From Alphaproteobacteria bacterium (lineage in GTDB: Bacteria; Pseudomonadota; Alphaproteobacteria; Rhizobiales; JAJFHC01), in the NCBI GenBank assembly GCA_021775805.1, contig JAJFHD010000068.1, forward strand, positions 44,409-108,408: 64,000 nucleotides of DNA. The letters run 5' to 3'. Under the pieces are notes generated by a model that was not told the origin of the DNA, made no database searches, and saw only the letters and a program-made list of their open reading frames with translations. Within the stretch, counting starts at the first letter, position 1. Each line of letters opens with the position of its first letter. The position numbers and the translations under genes were made by a program. This document shows, piece after piece, positions 17,769-26,328 of this stretch.

Positions 17769-18266
17769 TTACACCTTGGTTACTGCCGGGAGGATGGTAG
17801 CGACCAGACTGTCCGGATCGTCTGACACATCGACTGTCAGAACATGTTCGTCGCTGTCCGGCGGTTCCAGGGCTGCAAACTGACTCTCAAGCAGACCCGG
17901 AGGCATGAAATGGTCACGGCGTGCATCGAGGCGGGCGCGCAGTGTTTCGGGGCTGCCGGTGAGATAGATGAAGGTTGCGTCCGGATCGCCGTGCCGCAGC
18001 CTGTCGCGGTAGGTCCGCTTGAGCGCGGAGCAGGAAACGACAGCGTTCGAGCCGTTCAGGCAGCATCGCCCGATTTCACGGGCAATTGCATCCAGCCACG
18101 GCCAACGGTCGTCATCGGTCAACGGCTGGCCCGAAGCCATCTTGGTACGGTTTTCAGGCGGATGTAGGTCGTCTCCCTCAATGAACCGAGCGCGGAGCCG
18201 GTCGGCGAGGGCGGTGCCGACGGTGGTCTTGCCGCAACCGCACACACCCATGACGATAATGATCAT
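17769..18266 (-). CDS. gntK: gluconokinase
   Basis: This 165-residue protein starts at ATG 18266, which overlaps the gnd stop by four bases (ATGA). It has the P-loop 'GVCGCGKT' at residues 7-14, 'FIEGDDLHPPENRTKMASGQPLTDDDRWPWL', which is the gluconate-binding region of the GntK family, and 'AVVSCSALKRTYRDRLR'. It phosphorylates D-gluconate to 6-phosphogluconate, the substrate of the enzyme encoded upstream. Length is normal. Coupling to gnd means the two steps are made together. Confidence 0.95.
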   Translation of the reverse strand: MIIIVMGVCGCGKTTVGTALADRLRARFIEGDDLHPPENRTKMASGQPLTDDDRWPWLDAIAREIGRCCLNGSNAVVSCSALKRTYRDRLRHGDPDATFIYLTGSPETLRARLDARRDHFMPPGLLESQFAALEPPDSDEHVLTVDVSDDPDSLVATILPAVTKV

Positions 18267-19594
18267 GGGTCACCAGAGTGCCAGGGGCCGTGGAAGACGC
18301 CGTCTTCGCCCTGACGCTTCAAACCATGTGCGCCGAACCGATCCCTTTGCAGCTGGACCAAAGCTGTCGGCAGCCGTGGCGTGTGGCACGCATCATGGTA
18401 GGTCAGGCAACTGGCGAGGACGGAGACTGGAACGCCGGCTTGCGTCGCCTGGCCTACAGTCCGGCGCAGTGCGCCAATTCGCCGGGCAACAAAGGCGCCT
18501 GTCGCCGCTGGGTCGGCCATCAGGTCCAGCAGCGCCATGCGCAGGATCGACCCGGAGCGCCAGACGCCGGCGACGTCCTGAAGCTCGATTGCCCAGTTGT
18601 ACCGGACAGAACCTGCTTCCAACAGATGGATACCTTGTGCCAGGGCGGTTGCCATGGCGGCGCCCAGACCATCATGAATGTCCTGCGTCGAGAGGCTGAC
18701 GCCAGTTTTTCCGGCCGTCGAAACGCCGCGGTGTCTGAGGGCGCTGTGAGACGAGATCTGGCGCACTGCGACGGCCTCTGCGATGGCCGGTACGGGCACG
18801 CCCAAATCCAGGGCCGTGGCGACACACCAGCTTCCGGTTCCCTTCTGGCCGGCGGCATCATCGACAATATCGAGGAGTGCCTGGCCGGTCTCGGAGTCGG
18901 TTGTCCGCAGCACTTCGGCGCTGATTTCCATCAGATAGCCGTTGAGTTCGCCCTCTTGCCAACAGGCCAGGGTGTCTCCGGCGGCACGGGGGGACATTCC
19001 GGTTGCCTGGAGCAGGGCACAGCTCTCGGCGATGGCCTGCATGATGGCGTATTCGATTCCGTTGTGCACGGTTTTGACGAAATGGCCGGCACCACCGGTC
19101 CCAAACCAGGCGAGGCAGGCTGCGCCCTCGTGGCGCGCGGCGATCGTGCTCAACAGTGATACCAGCGAAACGCGCGTATCGACCGGACATCCCAACATCA
19201 GGGAAGGGCCATGGCGTGCACCTTCGGCACCGCCCGACACACCCAGACCGGCAAAGTTCAGAGCCTGTTTCCCCAGAACCGCGGCGCGCGCCTGTGTGTC
19301 CCGGAAATCGGAATTGCCGCCGTCGATCACGGTGTCTCCGGGGTCCAGGACCGAAATCAGATCGTGGATCAGAGCCGTGAGCGGCTCACCTGCCTTGACC
19401 ATGGCGAGAACCGTGCGCGGTGCATCCAGACCGGCCGCGAGACCCTCGAGGCTTTCGCACACAGTTATCCCGGGGGCGTGCCAGCTTCGGGCCTGGGGCC
19501 ATGGATCCCAGACGGCCACCTCGTGGCCTGCACAGTGGAAGTTCAAGGCCAGATTTCGACCCATGACGCCCAGTCCAATGATAGCCAGCTTCAT
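18263..19594 (-). CDS. gnd: 6-phosphogluconate dehydrogenase, decarboxylating
   Basis: ATG 19594 begins 'MKLAIIGLGVMGRNLALNF', the NADP-binding glycine motif; the frame is open further upstream without coding character. The product has 443 residues. 'VIDGGNSDFRDT', 'GLGVSGGAEGARHGPSLMLG' and the catalytic Lys in 'HFVKTVHNGIEYAIMQ' identify the family. It oxidises 6-phosphogluconate to ribulose-5-phosphate and CO2. The end of the protein is shorter than the 470-residue E. coli form but retains the 'TYHDACHTPRLPTALVQLQRDRFGAHG' tail that closes the active site. It is coupled to gntK and reads as the final steps of gluconate use. Confidence 0.94.
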   Translation of the reverse strand: MKLAIIGLGVMGRNLALNFHCAGHEVAVWDPWPQARSWHAPGITVCESLEGLAAGLDAPRTVLAMVKAGEPLTALIHDLISVLDPGDTVIDGGNSDFRDTQARAAVLGKQALNFAGLGVSGGAEGARHGPSLMLGCPVDTRVSLVSLLSTIAARHEGAACLAWFGTGGAGHFVKTVHNGIEYAIMQAIAESCALLQATGMSPRAAGDTLACWQEGELNGYLMEISAEVLRTTDSETGQALLDIVDDAAGQKGTGSWCVATALDLGVPVPAIAEAVAVRQISSHSALRHRGVSTAGKTGVSLSTQDIHDGLGAAMATALAQGIHLLEAGSVRYNWAIELQDVAGVWRSGSILRMALLDLMADPAATGAFVARRIGALRRTVGQATQAGVPVSVLASCLTYHDACHTPRLPTALVQLQRDRFGAHGLKRQGEDGVFHGPWHSGDP

Positions 19595-19821
19595 AGACCG
19601 GTCCAACGATTGTTGCGGCTCTGGATCAGATCGATCCGGGAGGCTTGCTTCCAGCCCGCGCCGCCGATCCTGCAATAGCAACTGGTGAGGGACTCCGGAG
19701 CGTCTGCACCGGCCGCGGGCTCGCGTACCGGGACTGTGTCGGATATGGCGTCGTAATCGTCGATGATGTGCTTCCCGCTGTTCTGGCGGTCATTCCACTT
19801 TTTGTTGTTATTAAGTGCCAA
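19591..19821 (-). CDS. possible small ORF coupled to gnd
   Basis: A TTG at 19821 opens a 76-residue frame whose TGA overlaps the gnd ATG (ATGA). The product is polar, with a lysine/asparagine-rich start and two close cysteines ('SCYC'). There is no clear ribosome site and no known family. The overlap is the only support; it may be an unexpressed frame in the 390-base gap between gnd and the dehydratase gene, which otherwise shows no feature I can name. Confidence 0.2.
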   Translation of the reverse strand: MALNNNKKWNDRQNSGKHIIDDYDAISDTVPVREPAAGADAPESLTSCYCRIGGAGWKQASRIDLIQSRNNRWTGL

Positions 19822-19985
19822 GCGGAACTAATGCTAGTGTAAAATTCTCTGCATGAGGGGCATCGTGAGGACCTTGTTGCCGGGCAATCGGCCTCACCGC
19901 AAGATCGCCGGTAACGCTTTCGCCGATCCGGATGGTCGCCGCCTTGGAAGTTGTGTCGGGCACAAGCGTTACCGGCAACCCTCGC

Positions 19986-21092
19986 TTATCCCCCGACACC
20001 AGCTTGACCGTGTGCTGCCTCAAGCTTGCTCCAGTCGAACGCGACGCCGGTGCCTGGTGTGGATGGAGCGATGGCCAGGTTGTCAACGACGACCAATGGC
20101 CGTGTCGTATAGGCATCGATGGGGAAACTGTGAACTTCGATCCAACCGGCAGCAGTCCGTGCCGAAACCAGACTGACATGAAGCTCCTGCATACCGTGGC
20201 TGCACGGGAGAATGCCGCTCTGTTCGCCCAGTTCCGCCGCCCGCAGCCAGCCGGTTATGCCGCCGCAGTTCGAGGCGTCGGGCTGCAGAAACGACAGCTT
20301 GGCATCGGCAATGGCAAATTCAAACTCGTGGATGGTGTGCAGGTTCTCGCCCATGGCAAGAGGGACACCTGTGGCCTCGGCAATGCGGCCGTAGCCCTTA
20401 TAGTCGTCGGGAATTGTGGGTTCTTCGAACCAGAGGATGTCGAACTCGGCGAACGCCCGGGCAGCGGCGATGGCCTGGTCAACACTCATGGAATAATTGG
20501 CGTCGACCATGAAACTGATGTCGGGGCCGATCGCGTCGCGCACTGCGCGGACCCTTTCGACGTCTTCGGCGAGGCTTGGCTTGCCGACTTTTATCTTCAC
20601 CCCGTTGAAGCCGGCATCGACGTAGCCGCGGACATTGCTCAAGAGTTTGGGCAAGGGAAAATTCAGATCAATACCGCCGCAGTAGGCCTTGCAGCGGTCG
20701 GACGCCCCTCCGGCCATTTTCCAGAGCGGCTGGCCGGCGCGTTTGCCCCTGATATCCCAAAGCGCTATGTCGACCGCCGAAATTGCGAAGGACGCAATAC
20801 CGCCACGGCCCACATAGTGCAGGTGCCACTGCATGGCGTCGTGAAGCACTTCCACATCGGTTGCATCTTTGCCCAGGAGGAAGGGTTTCAGGTCGTGTTC
20901 GAGCATGGCGTGTATTGCGCGACCGCCCCTGCCGCCGGTGTATGTGTACCCGGTCCCGGATGTTCCGTCGGCAAGCTCAAGCGTCACGGTCACCAGCTCA
21001 AAGTGCGTATGATCGCCGTGTTTGGCGTCAGACAGGACTTCTTCAAGAGGCACGTTGAAAACGCGACACTCAAATACCGTGACTGTACTCAT
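19986..21092 (-). CDS. mandelate racemase/muconate lactonizing family sugar-acid dehydratase
   Basis: ATG 21092 ('[12 protein letters not shown]') gives 368 residues, a normal length for the enolase superfamily; 18 upstream codons are unlikely. The MR-subgroup signature is complete: K-x-K in 'GVKIKVGK', metal ligands Asp ('FMVDANYS'), Glu ('WFEEPT') and Glu ('MGENLH'), and His in '[13 protein letters not shown]'. These enzymes dehydrate or racemise acid sugars. The substrate is not readable, but the neighbouring gluconate genes and the FadR-type regulator divergent from it argue for an aldonate or aldarate dehydratase. Confidence 0.88.
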   Translation of the reverse strand: MSTVTVFECRVFNVPLEEVLSDAKHGDHTHFELVTVTLELADGTSGTGYTYTGGRGGRAIHAMLEHDLKPFLLGKDATDVEVLHDAMQWHLHYVGRGGIASFAISAVDIALWDIRGKRAGQPLWKMAGGASDRCKAYCGGIDLNFPLPKLLSNVRGYVDAGFNGVKIKVGKPSLAEDVERVRAVRDAIGPDISFMVDANYSMSVDQAIAAARAFAEFDILWFEEPTIPDDYKGYGRIAEATGVPLAMGENLHTIHEFEFAIADAKLSFLQPDASNCGGITGWLRAAELGEQSGILPCSHGMQELHVSLVSARTAAGWIEVHSFPIDAYTTRPLVVVDNLAIAPSTPGTGVAFDWSKLEAAHGQAGVGG

Positions 21093-21131
21093 AGCGGGAT
21101 TTGACTTTTTATTGCGGATGCCAAGCTGTAC

Positions 21132-21150
21132 TTTTTTGTATAACAAAAAA
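21132..21150. promoter_or_regulatory. inverted repeat, probable FadR-type operator 1
   Basis: TTTTTTGT-ATA-ACAAAAAA, perfect 8-bp arms with a 3-base spacer, lies in the divergent promoter region between the dehydratase and its GntR-family regulator. Confidence 0.6.
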
Positions 21151-21197
21151 TGGGTTTTATCAAAACTGGCATCAAAAAGGCCGATGATTTTTGCGGA

Positions 21198-21223
21198 GTT
21201 TTGTAATTTTGGGAATACAAAAC
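21198..21223. promoter_or_regulatory. inverted repeat, probable FadR-type operator 2
   Basis: GTTTTGTA and TACAAAAC form perfect 8-bp arms separated by ten bases. The half-site TTTTGTA is shared with the repeat 66 bases upstream, suggesting two sites for one regulator. Confidence 0.55.
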
Positions 21224-21262
21224 TACGGGTGCGGTCGAGCGTAGCCTGGCTATAAGTGAACT

Positions 21263-22000
21263 ATGGAGCACAGGTTGACCCGATCAGAGCCGAGGCATGT
21301 GTCGCCGAACGCGCGCGCAGCAGACGCCGTCGTGGAGGAACTGGAGGCGCGGATTTTCTCCGGTGAGCTGGCCGACGGTCAACCTCTGCCGGCTGAACGG
21401 GTGCTGATAGAGGAATTTGAAGTCAGCCGCACAATGGCACGTGAAGCGATCAGGATGCTGGCAGGCAAAGGACTCGTGGAAGCCAAGCCCCGTTTTCGAC
21501 CTGTGGTGCGACGTGCGACTTATGAAACGGCCCTCGGCGTGCTTGGAGGGGTCGTCCACCATCTGCTGGAGCAGAAAGGCGGCGTCAAGCACCTGTTTGA
21601 TGCCCGCATCTTTATCGAGTCTGCCTTGGTGCGCTGCGCTGCCGAAGAAGCGACCAAGGACGATATTGCAAATCTGCGCACGGCCTTGGAGAGGAACAGC
21701 GACGCCATTATGGAGTCGGACTTCTTCTATGAAACCGACATGGCGTTCCACAGCGTCCTGTATACAATTCCCGGCAATCCGATCTTTCCGGCGTTGCACA
21801 AATCCTACACGGCGTGGCTTGCGGATCACTGGAAGGAAATGCCGCGTCTGCCCGAGCGCAACAGAAGAAATTACGCAGCACATGCGGCAATTCTGGATGG
21901 TATCCTAAATCGCGACCCCGATGCTGCCGAAAGCGCGTTGCGCCGGCATCTTGCCGATGCCTGGGAGCAGGTTCGGGGAACATTCAAGGCGCTGGATTGA
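21263..22000 (+). CDS. GntR/FadR-family transcriptional regulator
   Basis: This 245-residue protein has an N-terminal winged helix ('GQPLPAERVLIEEFEVSRTMAREAIRMLAGKGLVEAKPR', about residues 38-75) and a C-terminal FCD helical ligand domain. The FCD metal-binding residues are suggested by 'ETDMAFHSVLY' and the late 'NYAAHAAILDGI..RDPDAAESALRRHL'. FadR-type regulators respond to small carboxylates. The divergent arrangement with the dehydratase, and the two inverted repeats between them, make it the likely local repressor released by the sugar-acid substrate. Confidence 0.9.
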   Translation: MEHRLTRSEPRHVSPNARAADAVVEELEARIFSGELADGQPLPAERVLIEEFEVSRTMAREAIRMLAGKGLVEAKPRFRPVVRRATYETALGVLGGVVHHLLEQKGGVKHLFDARIFIESALVRCAAEEATKDDIANLRTALERNSDAIMESDFFYETDMAFHSVLYTIPGNPIFPALHKSYTAWLADHWKEMPRLPERNRRNYAAHAAILDGILNRDPDAAESALRRHLADAWEQVRGTFKALD

Positions 22001-22430
22001 GTTGCCTTTCGCGCCGTCGTTACATGTGGGCGAAGGTCTGCCACGGGGCAAACTCTGCCTCGCCGACGTCCACAAGCGATCACCTGTCGGCGACACAGAC
22101 CTGTCGTTGTTCACCAAGGCCTTCAATTCAGAGCGTGACAACATGGCCGGGCTGCAGAAACTGCGGCGGTTTCAATCCGAAGCCGGTGCCTGGAGGTGTG
22201 TTAGTGGAAATCACATCACCCGTGTGCAGGGTCATGAACTTGCCAGGGCCAGGGCGCACTAATTTGAACCGTAGCAATGGCCGGATCGAGCCCCTATTTA
22301 CCGCTCGCCACTTGATGCGAAATCAGACGCCCGGTGATAGGGCAGCAAACACTTCGATGGAATCAGTCAGACGCGAAACACCGATAAACGCCGCCCCATG
22401 GGGCGGCGATGTTTGGCATTTCAGAGGACC
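22001..22430. other. gap of 430 bases without a supportable gene
   Basis: A plus-strand frame runs through about 22005-22262, but it has no start of its own, no family and a composition rich in Arg/His, as in antisense frames. I see no RNA gene. The right end contains the palindromic hairpin described separately. Confidence 0.5.
22390..22407 (-). terminator. probable terminator of the NTF2-like gene
   Basis: GCCGCCCCATGGGGCGGC is an 18-bp perfect palindrome, followed on the minus strand by GTTTATCGGTGTTT. It lies 24 bases beyond the stop of the minus-strand gene 22431-22856. The T tract is interrupted, so termination is likely but not certain. Confidence 0.5.
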
Positions 22431-22856
22431 CTACGCCCATCCGAGTTGCTTGAGGGAATGGCCGTCGTTCCAGATCTTGGTCATGTGGGTGATTTTGTCG
22501 CCCTCAAATTCCATGACATATGCGTAGTCGGCTGCAACCGCGTTGCCGGTTGGTGGGACCGGACCGCCCTCTCCGGTCTGGGTGCCCTTGAAGACTGCGG
22601 TGGCCGTCACGATGCTTCGTTCGTGATCGGTCGAGAACGATTTGAGGTCGTAATGACCGTCCGGGACTGGGGTCAACAGCCCTGCCATCCAGCCGGTATA
22701 CCCCTCGACCGTCGTGATGTCGGCCAGCGCGTCTGCCTGGCATGAAAAGGCGGCACCCTCATGGCAATAGTTCCCGCACACATCCCAGCCCTTGCCGGTT
22801 TCGCAGGCATCGAAGAATGACATTGCAGTCTCGGAAATCGTCATATTTTTGCTCAT
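22431..22856 (-). CDS. SnoaL/NTF2-like protein
   Basis: The 141-residue product has the size and pattern of the SnoaL-like (NTF2 fold) family: an N-terminal helix pair ('SETAMSFFDACETGKGWDVCGNYCHEGAAFSCQA'), a middle 'YTGWMAGLLTPVPDGHYDL', then strands ending in 'YAYVMEFEGDKITHMTKIWND'. Members include polyketide cyclases, dehydratases and many of unknown role. It is monocistronic, with an AT-rich upstream stretch (about 22910-22960) that probably holds its promoter. The TetR gene upstream is on the same strand and may control it. Function cannot be set from sequence. Confidence 0.78.
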   Translation of the reverse strand: MSKNMTISETAMSFFDACETGKGWDVCGNYCHEGAAFSCQADALADITTVEGYTGWMAGLLTPVPDGHYDLKSFSTDHERSIVTATAVFKGTQTGEGGPVPPTGNAVAADYAYVMEFEGDKITHMTKIWNDGHSLKQLGWA

Positions 22857-22970
22857 TGTCCAATTGTTTCCTTGTTCCGGTTCGGTGTTCCGCGTGGGCT
22901 ACCGCCGGACAAATATTATATAAAAGAAATATTTTAAAATAGATACTTTAAAATAATAGGGCAGTCGACC

Positions 22971-23549
22971 TTAGTCGCGCAAGGCCCGCGAAATCACATC
23001 GTAAAAGTCTTGAATTAGGGCTTTTTTATTGTCATGGCGTCCATACAGCACCGCGCCATGAACGCAGAAAACGACAAAGCCCGCAAGCTGCGCCGGGTCT
23101 CTGTCCGGGCCGATATCACCGTCCAACTGCGCGTTGCGCAGGGCGTTTTTGACTAGTGATTCGATCTCGGCGCAGAACGCGCCCACTTGTATCGCAGCTT
23201 CAGAGCTAATCACGTGCTTTTGCGCCAGATGGTTCATCATCAAGCAGCCCTTGTATTCTGTTCTGGCAGCGCCGGTCATAACATTCCTAAGAAATACCTG
23301 GACACCGGCCATGTTGGGATTGTCGACCAGGACCTGATAACGCGGTCCAATGACATGACCGCGATAATATTCGAGCGCCTCAAGAAAAAGCCCATTCTTG
23401 TCTCCGAACTCCTTGTACATGCTGGCGGTATTCAGTCCGGTCTCACGGACGAGGTCGCTGACCGAGGTCGCCCTGTAGCCGTTATGCCAAAATAACCCCA
23501 TGGCTTTCTCCACCACCGCGTCACGGGAGTATGTTCTTGCTCTGCCCAT
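22971..23549 (-). CDS. TetR/AcrR-family regulator
   Basis: A 192-residue protein with the TetR N-terminal HTH: 'YSRDAVVEKAMGLFWHNGYRATSVSDLVRETGLNTASMYKEFGDKNGLFLEAL' at about residues 5-55. The rest is the helical ligand-binding domain, with three cysteines. The 14-bp palindrome four bases before its start is the likely autoregulatory operator. The NTF2-like gene lies downstream on the same strand behind a 114-base AT-rich gap. The ligand is unknown; thiol-sensing TetR proteins of the NemR/AcuR kind are one possibility given 'GCLMMNHLAQ', a motif common in that clade. Confidence 0.9.
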   Translation of the reverse strand: MGRARTYSRDAVVEKAMGLFWHNGYRATSVSDLVRETGLNTASMYKEFGDKNGLFLEALEYYRGHVIGPRYQVLVDNPNMAGVQVFLRNVMTGAARTEYKGCLMMNHLAQKHVISSEAAIQVGAFCAEIESLVKNALRNAQLDGDIGPDRDPAQLAGFVVFCVHGAVLYGRHDNKKALIQDFYDVISRALRD

Positions 23550-23552
23550 GTT

Positions 23553-23566
23553 CGTTTTATAAAACG
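23553..23566. promoter_or_regulatory. TetR operator palindrome
   Basis: CGTTTTATAAAACG is a perfect 14-bp palindrome flanked by TTCG repeats, directly upstream of the TetR start codon at 23549. Confidence 0.6.
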
Positions 23567-23801
23567 TTCGTTTGAAAACCTCAATGGACCCTCGAAGGCA
23601 CGGTCAATCAACACCTCTTACGAAGCATCCAGAATAGTGGATGTCAGGTTCGAGGCACCCCTAGAAAGAAATTCTCTGCGACCGCGTTGTCCGCACTGCT
23701 GACCTTCTGAAATATTTGCGATCTTCCGGTTTGAGCCCTCTTTGTAAGTTTTCTGCTACGCGGCCAACGACTGCTTTCACCTTTGGCTTGCCAACTGAAA
23801 G

Positions 23802-24422
23802 TCAACGCACCCTTTCGAACAAGTAGGCAAATGGCGATTTCGTGTAAGCAATGCCACGACATGATTTCGACAGGCTGTCACGGGTAATCGTTTGCGGCTT
23901 CTTCGTTACCATGTAGCCGTCAAGATTCTGATCGGTGACACTGTAGCGACCGTTTGCGGATGTGACCACGGCAACCAGCTTGAACCGCGGATCCAGAGCA
24001 GCAAGTGCCGCATCGCCATGGCTGGAGTTCACCAAGAGCAGCCCCCCGATACGCAGCAAATGGCCGCAGGCTTCTGATATGAACCCTGCATAGAGCGAGA
24101 TCAGCAGATCAAAACTCTCCGCTTCAAGGTCCAACGACCGGTAGTCGCCGTGCAGGAATTCTATCCGGCCGTTCACGTTACCACCATGGTCGCCAATGAT
24201 CTGCCGGACGCCGTCAGCATCGGCAAAAAACGCCGCCGCGCGTTTGTCCGTATCCGCATAGGTGACATCATCGTAAACGAAGGACGGCGCGACATCGACG
24301 TAGCTGCCCGCATAGAGCACGCGACGGGCAGGCTCAGCCGCGCTCACAGCCTGAAATAGCCGCCAGCGGTCGCCCTTGTGTTGGTCTTGCTTGTCCCAGA
24401 GCGCCTTTGTCTTGTCTTTCAT
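23802..24422 (-). CDS. probable SAM-dependent methyltransferase-like protein
   Basis: ATG 24422 has GAGGGGG at suitable spacing; the frame opens nine codons earlier at a TTG. The 206-residue product has a Rossmann-like beginning ('RRVLYAGSYVDVAPSFVYDDVTYADTDKRAAAFF'), an acidic strand after it, 'IEFLHGDYRSLDLEAESFDLLISLYAGFI' and 'GHLLRIGGLLLVNSSHGDAALA', which follow the class I methyltransferase strand order. The glycine motif I is weak ('YAGSYVDVAP'), so SAM binding is not assured. It sits between two TetR genes on the same strand. The 252 bases before the next gene on its left contain no feature I can support. Confidence 0.65.
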   Translation of the reverse strand: MKDKTKALWDKQDQHKGDRWRLFQAVSAAEPARRVLYAGSYVDVAPSFVYDDVTYADTDKRAAAFFADADGVRQIIGDHGGNVNGRIEFLHGDYRSLDLEAESFDLLISLYAGFISEACGHLLRIGGLLLVNSSHGDAALAALDPRFKLVAVVTSANGRYSVTDQNLDGYMVTKKPQTITRDSLSKSCRGIAYTKSPFAYLFERVR

Positions 24423-24519
24423 TCTGTCCCCCTCGGCAAAGTCTTCCAACCTTCCACCGCTACCTCATGGGCCATCGTTTCCGCGCGGAACCGGCCTCCT
24501 GACATCGCCGCCGTTACCG

Positions 24520-25134
24520 TTACGGCTCAAGGCCATTGAGAAGAAACGCATGCAGAGTCCGCATCGCGTTCTCACCAATGTTGTTCTTCGACAGGCTACG
24601 AAGGCCATGTCCTTCCATACTGTCCAAGATCATGCATGCAACCGCCCGCTCATCGTCATATGATGTAAACGAGCCGGACTTTGATCCTTCTCTTAGGCAA
24701 CTGGCCACCGCATCAATCAATCTGCTGCGGTTCCTTCCGAACACTTCTGCGATCATCGGATTTCGCAGAGCCTCGGTCAGGATCTCAACGCCCAGCAGAG
24801 CATTTTCGGGGCGTGAAACGTAGGCCGCGTAGTCGTCAATAAAGCGCTCCAGTGCTTCCTGTGGGTTGTCTGGTTCTGTCAACAGATCAATAAACTCAGA
24901 CAATTCTTCTCCCTCTATCTCGGCGATGAACGCCAGAACGGCCTCCTTACCTTTGAAGTGGTTGTAGAGGTTTCCCAAACTGACCCCAGCCTGCTTGGCG
25001 ATGTCGCGGACACCTGTCTGATGATAGCCGCGCTCCAGAAAGCACGTGACCGCAGCATGCACGATTTCGATCTTTCGCGGATGAATAGGTTGAGGGTCTT
25101 TAGACAACGGCTTGACGCTCCGGTGTATGGTCAC
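24520..25134 (-). CDS. TetR/AcrR-family regulator, GTG start inside its operator
   Basis: The product has 204 residues. The HTH is 'HAAVTCFLERGYHQTGVRDIAKQAGVSLGNLYNHFKGKEAVLAFI' (about residues 27-72), followed by a C-terminal TetR_C domain. The only start before the conserved region is the GTG at 25134, which lies within the 44-bp inverted repeat and has no Shine-Dalgarno, so a leaderless message is possible. It is divergent from the small membrane protein/desaturase/DUF418 operon and is the obvious repressor of it. Confidence 0.9.
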   Translation of the reverse strand: MTIHRSVKPLSKDPQPIHPRKIEIVHAAVTCFLERGYHQTGVRDIAKQAGVSLGNLYNHFKGKEAVLAFIAEIEGEELSEFIDLLTEPDNPQEALERFIDDYAAYVSRPENALLGVEILTEALRNPMIAEVFGRNRSRLIDAVASCLREGSKSGSFTSYDDERAVACMILDSMEGHGLRSLSKNNIGENAMRTLHAFLLNGLEP

Positions 25135-25174
25135 TAGATGATATGAACGATCGTTCGTTCATATCATCTAGTGA
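25131..25174. promoter_or_regulatory. 20-bp perfect inverted repeat, TetR operator
   Basis: TCACTAGATGATATGAACGA at 25131-25150 is repeated exactly inverted at 25155-25174 with the spacer TCGT. The inner part GAACGATCGTTC is itself palindromic, which could accommodate two TetR dimers. It lies between divergent genes and overlaps the TetR start codon. Confidence 0.85.
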
Positions 25175-25195
25175 GTCGGAAAGAAAGGATTTGTC

Positions 25196-25381
25196 ATGAC
25201 GTTTCAAAAACGCTGGTATCTAGGGTTTCTCGGTCTGATCGGGGTCTATGAACTCCCAAAGCTGATCGACGTCTTTCAGGCGGGTGGATCATGGTGGGGC
25301 CTCACTGGCGCACTCTGGTTTCTGTGGTTTTTCTATTTCATCCCCGAGTCCAAGGCTGACGCTTCGAACGATCAATCCTAA
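25196..25381 (+). CDS. small membrane protein (61 aa)
   Basis: ATG 25196 follows GAAAGAAAGGA. The product has two hydrophobic segments (about residues 8-24 and 33-50, tryptophan- and phenylalanine-rich) and a polar tail, so it is a small inner-membrane protein. It is the first gene of the TetR-controlled operon, 26 bp before the desaturase-family gene. No family was recognised; its position suggests a partner of the membrane enzymes downstream. Confidence 0.7.
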   Translation: MTFQKRWYLGFLGLIGVYELPKLIDVFQAGGSWWGLTGALWFLWFFYFIPESKADASNDQS

Positions 25382-25407
25382 CCCAGCCGCTGCCCTGGAG
25401 CACAACA

Positions 25408-26319
25408 ATGTCGATTGAATATCTCGTTTCTCTCTTTGATTTCCATCAGATCATGCTGGTCGTTGCGACCCTGTTTGTCGTCAACATGACGATCACTGGT
25501 GTAGAGATCATTCTGGACCTGACCACCAAAAAAGAACGGCGCTGGAAAGATACAGTCGCAAACTGTGCAATCTTTGTCGCCCATCAGGTGATTGAAAAGA
25601 CGGCCTTTGCGTCCTTTGGTTTTGTGGCTCTGCTGCCGTTCTACTACCTGACGCCGCTTTCCATTCCGATGACGGCGTGGACTTGGCTTCTGGCGCTTCT
25701 GGTTGCAGATTTCACCTACTACTGGATGCACCGGCTGGAGCATGAACACCGCATCCTTTGGGCTAGTCACAGCGTGCATCACAGCTCGGAAGACTACAAT
25801 CTCACCGTTGGTTTCCGGTTGAGCGTCGTGGAGGGGTTTTTTGAATGGGCCTTCCTGATTCCGATGATCCTCCTCGGGTTCAACCCTTTTCAAGCGCTTG
25901 TCGCACTGATCCTCGTTGCCCAATACCAGCACTGGGTACACACAGAACGGGTGGGCAAGCTGGGTTGGCTTGATGAAGTCTTTAACACACCTTCCGTGCA
26001 CCGCGTCCATCACGGGTCAAATGCTCAATATCTCGATAAAAACTACGGCGGCATTCTGATGATCTGGGACAAAATGTTCGGGACGTTTGAGCGTGAAGAC
26101 GAAAAGGTCACCTACGGGCTGACCCGTAACATCCATACCAATAACCCGGTCAAGATCACCTTTGTGGAGTTCGGCAACATCTGGCGTGACGTGAAGAAAT
26201 GCCGGATAATGGGGGACCGTCTGCGTATCATTTTCGGCGGGCTGTCATGGCGTCCTGACTATTTCCGATCTGCAAATGATACCCCGTCACAAGACCAACA
26301 CACAAAGACAGCGAAGTAG
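25408..26319 (+). CDS. sterol desaturase/fatty-acid hydroxylase family membrane enzyme
   Basis: This 303-residue protein has four or more transmembrane helices and the di-iron histidine clusters of the FA_hydroxylase family: 'WMHRLEHEH' (H-x3-H-x-H), 'HSVHHSSE' (H-x2-H-H), 'HTERVG' and 'HRVHHG'. Members hydroxylate or desaturate lipids, sterols and carotenoids at the membrane using O2. Length is normal. It is the second gene of the TetR operon; the DUF418 gene follows after nine bases. The substrate is not determined by sequence; membrane-lipid modification under TetR control is the natural guess. Confidence 0.92.
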   Translation: MSIEYLVSLFDFHQIMLVVATLFVVNMTITGVEIILDLTTKKERRWKDTVANCAIFVAHQVIEKTAFASFGFVALLPFYYLTPLSIPMTAWTWLLALLVADFTYYWMHRLEHEHRILWASHSVHHSSEDYNLTVGFRLSVVEGFFEWAFLIPMILLGFNPFQALVALILVAQYQHWVHTERVGKLGWLDEVFNTPSVHRVHHGSNAQYLDKNYGGILMIWDKMFGTFEREDEKVTYGLTRNIHTNNPVKITFVEFGNIWRDVKKCRIMGDRLRIIFGGLSWRPDYFRSANDTPSQDQHTKTAK

Positions 26320-26328
26320 AGAGCCGTG

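Noticed and set aside
19932..21104. Plus-strand 390-codon frame opposite the mandelate-racemase-family gene
   Set aside because: Antisense to a gene with all superfamily catalytic residues; composition is typical of a shadow frame.
21921..22262. Plus-strand frame crossing the end of the FadR-type regulator into the gap
   Set aside because: It shares bases with the regulator end, has no own start or ribosome site, and the exclusive part shows no family.
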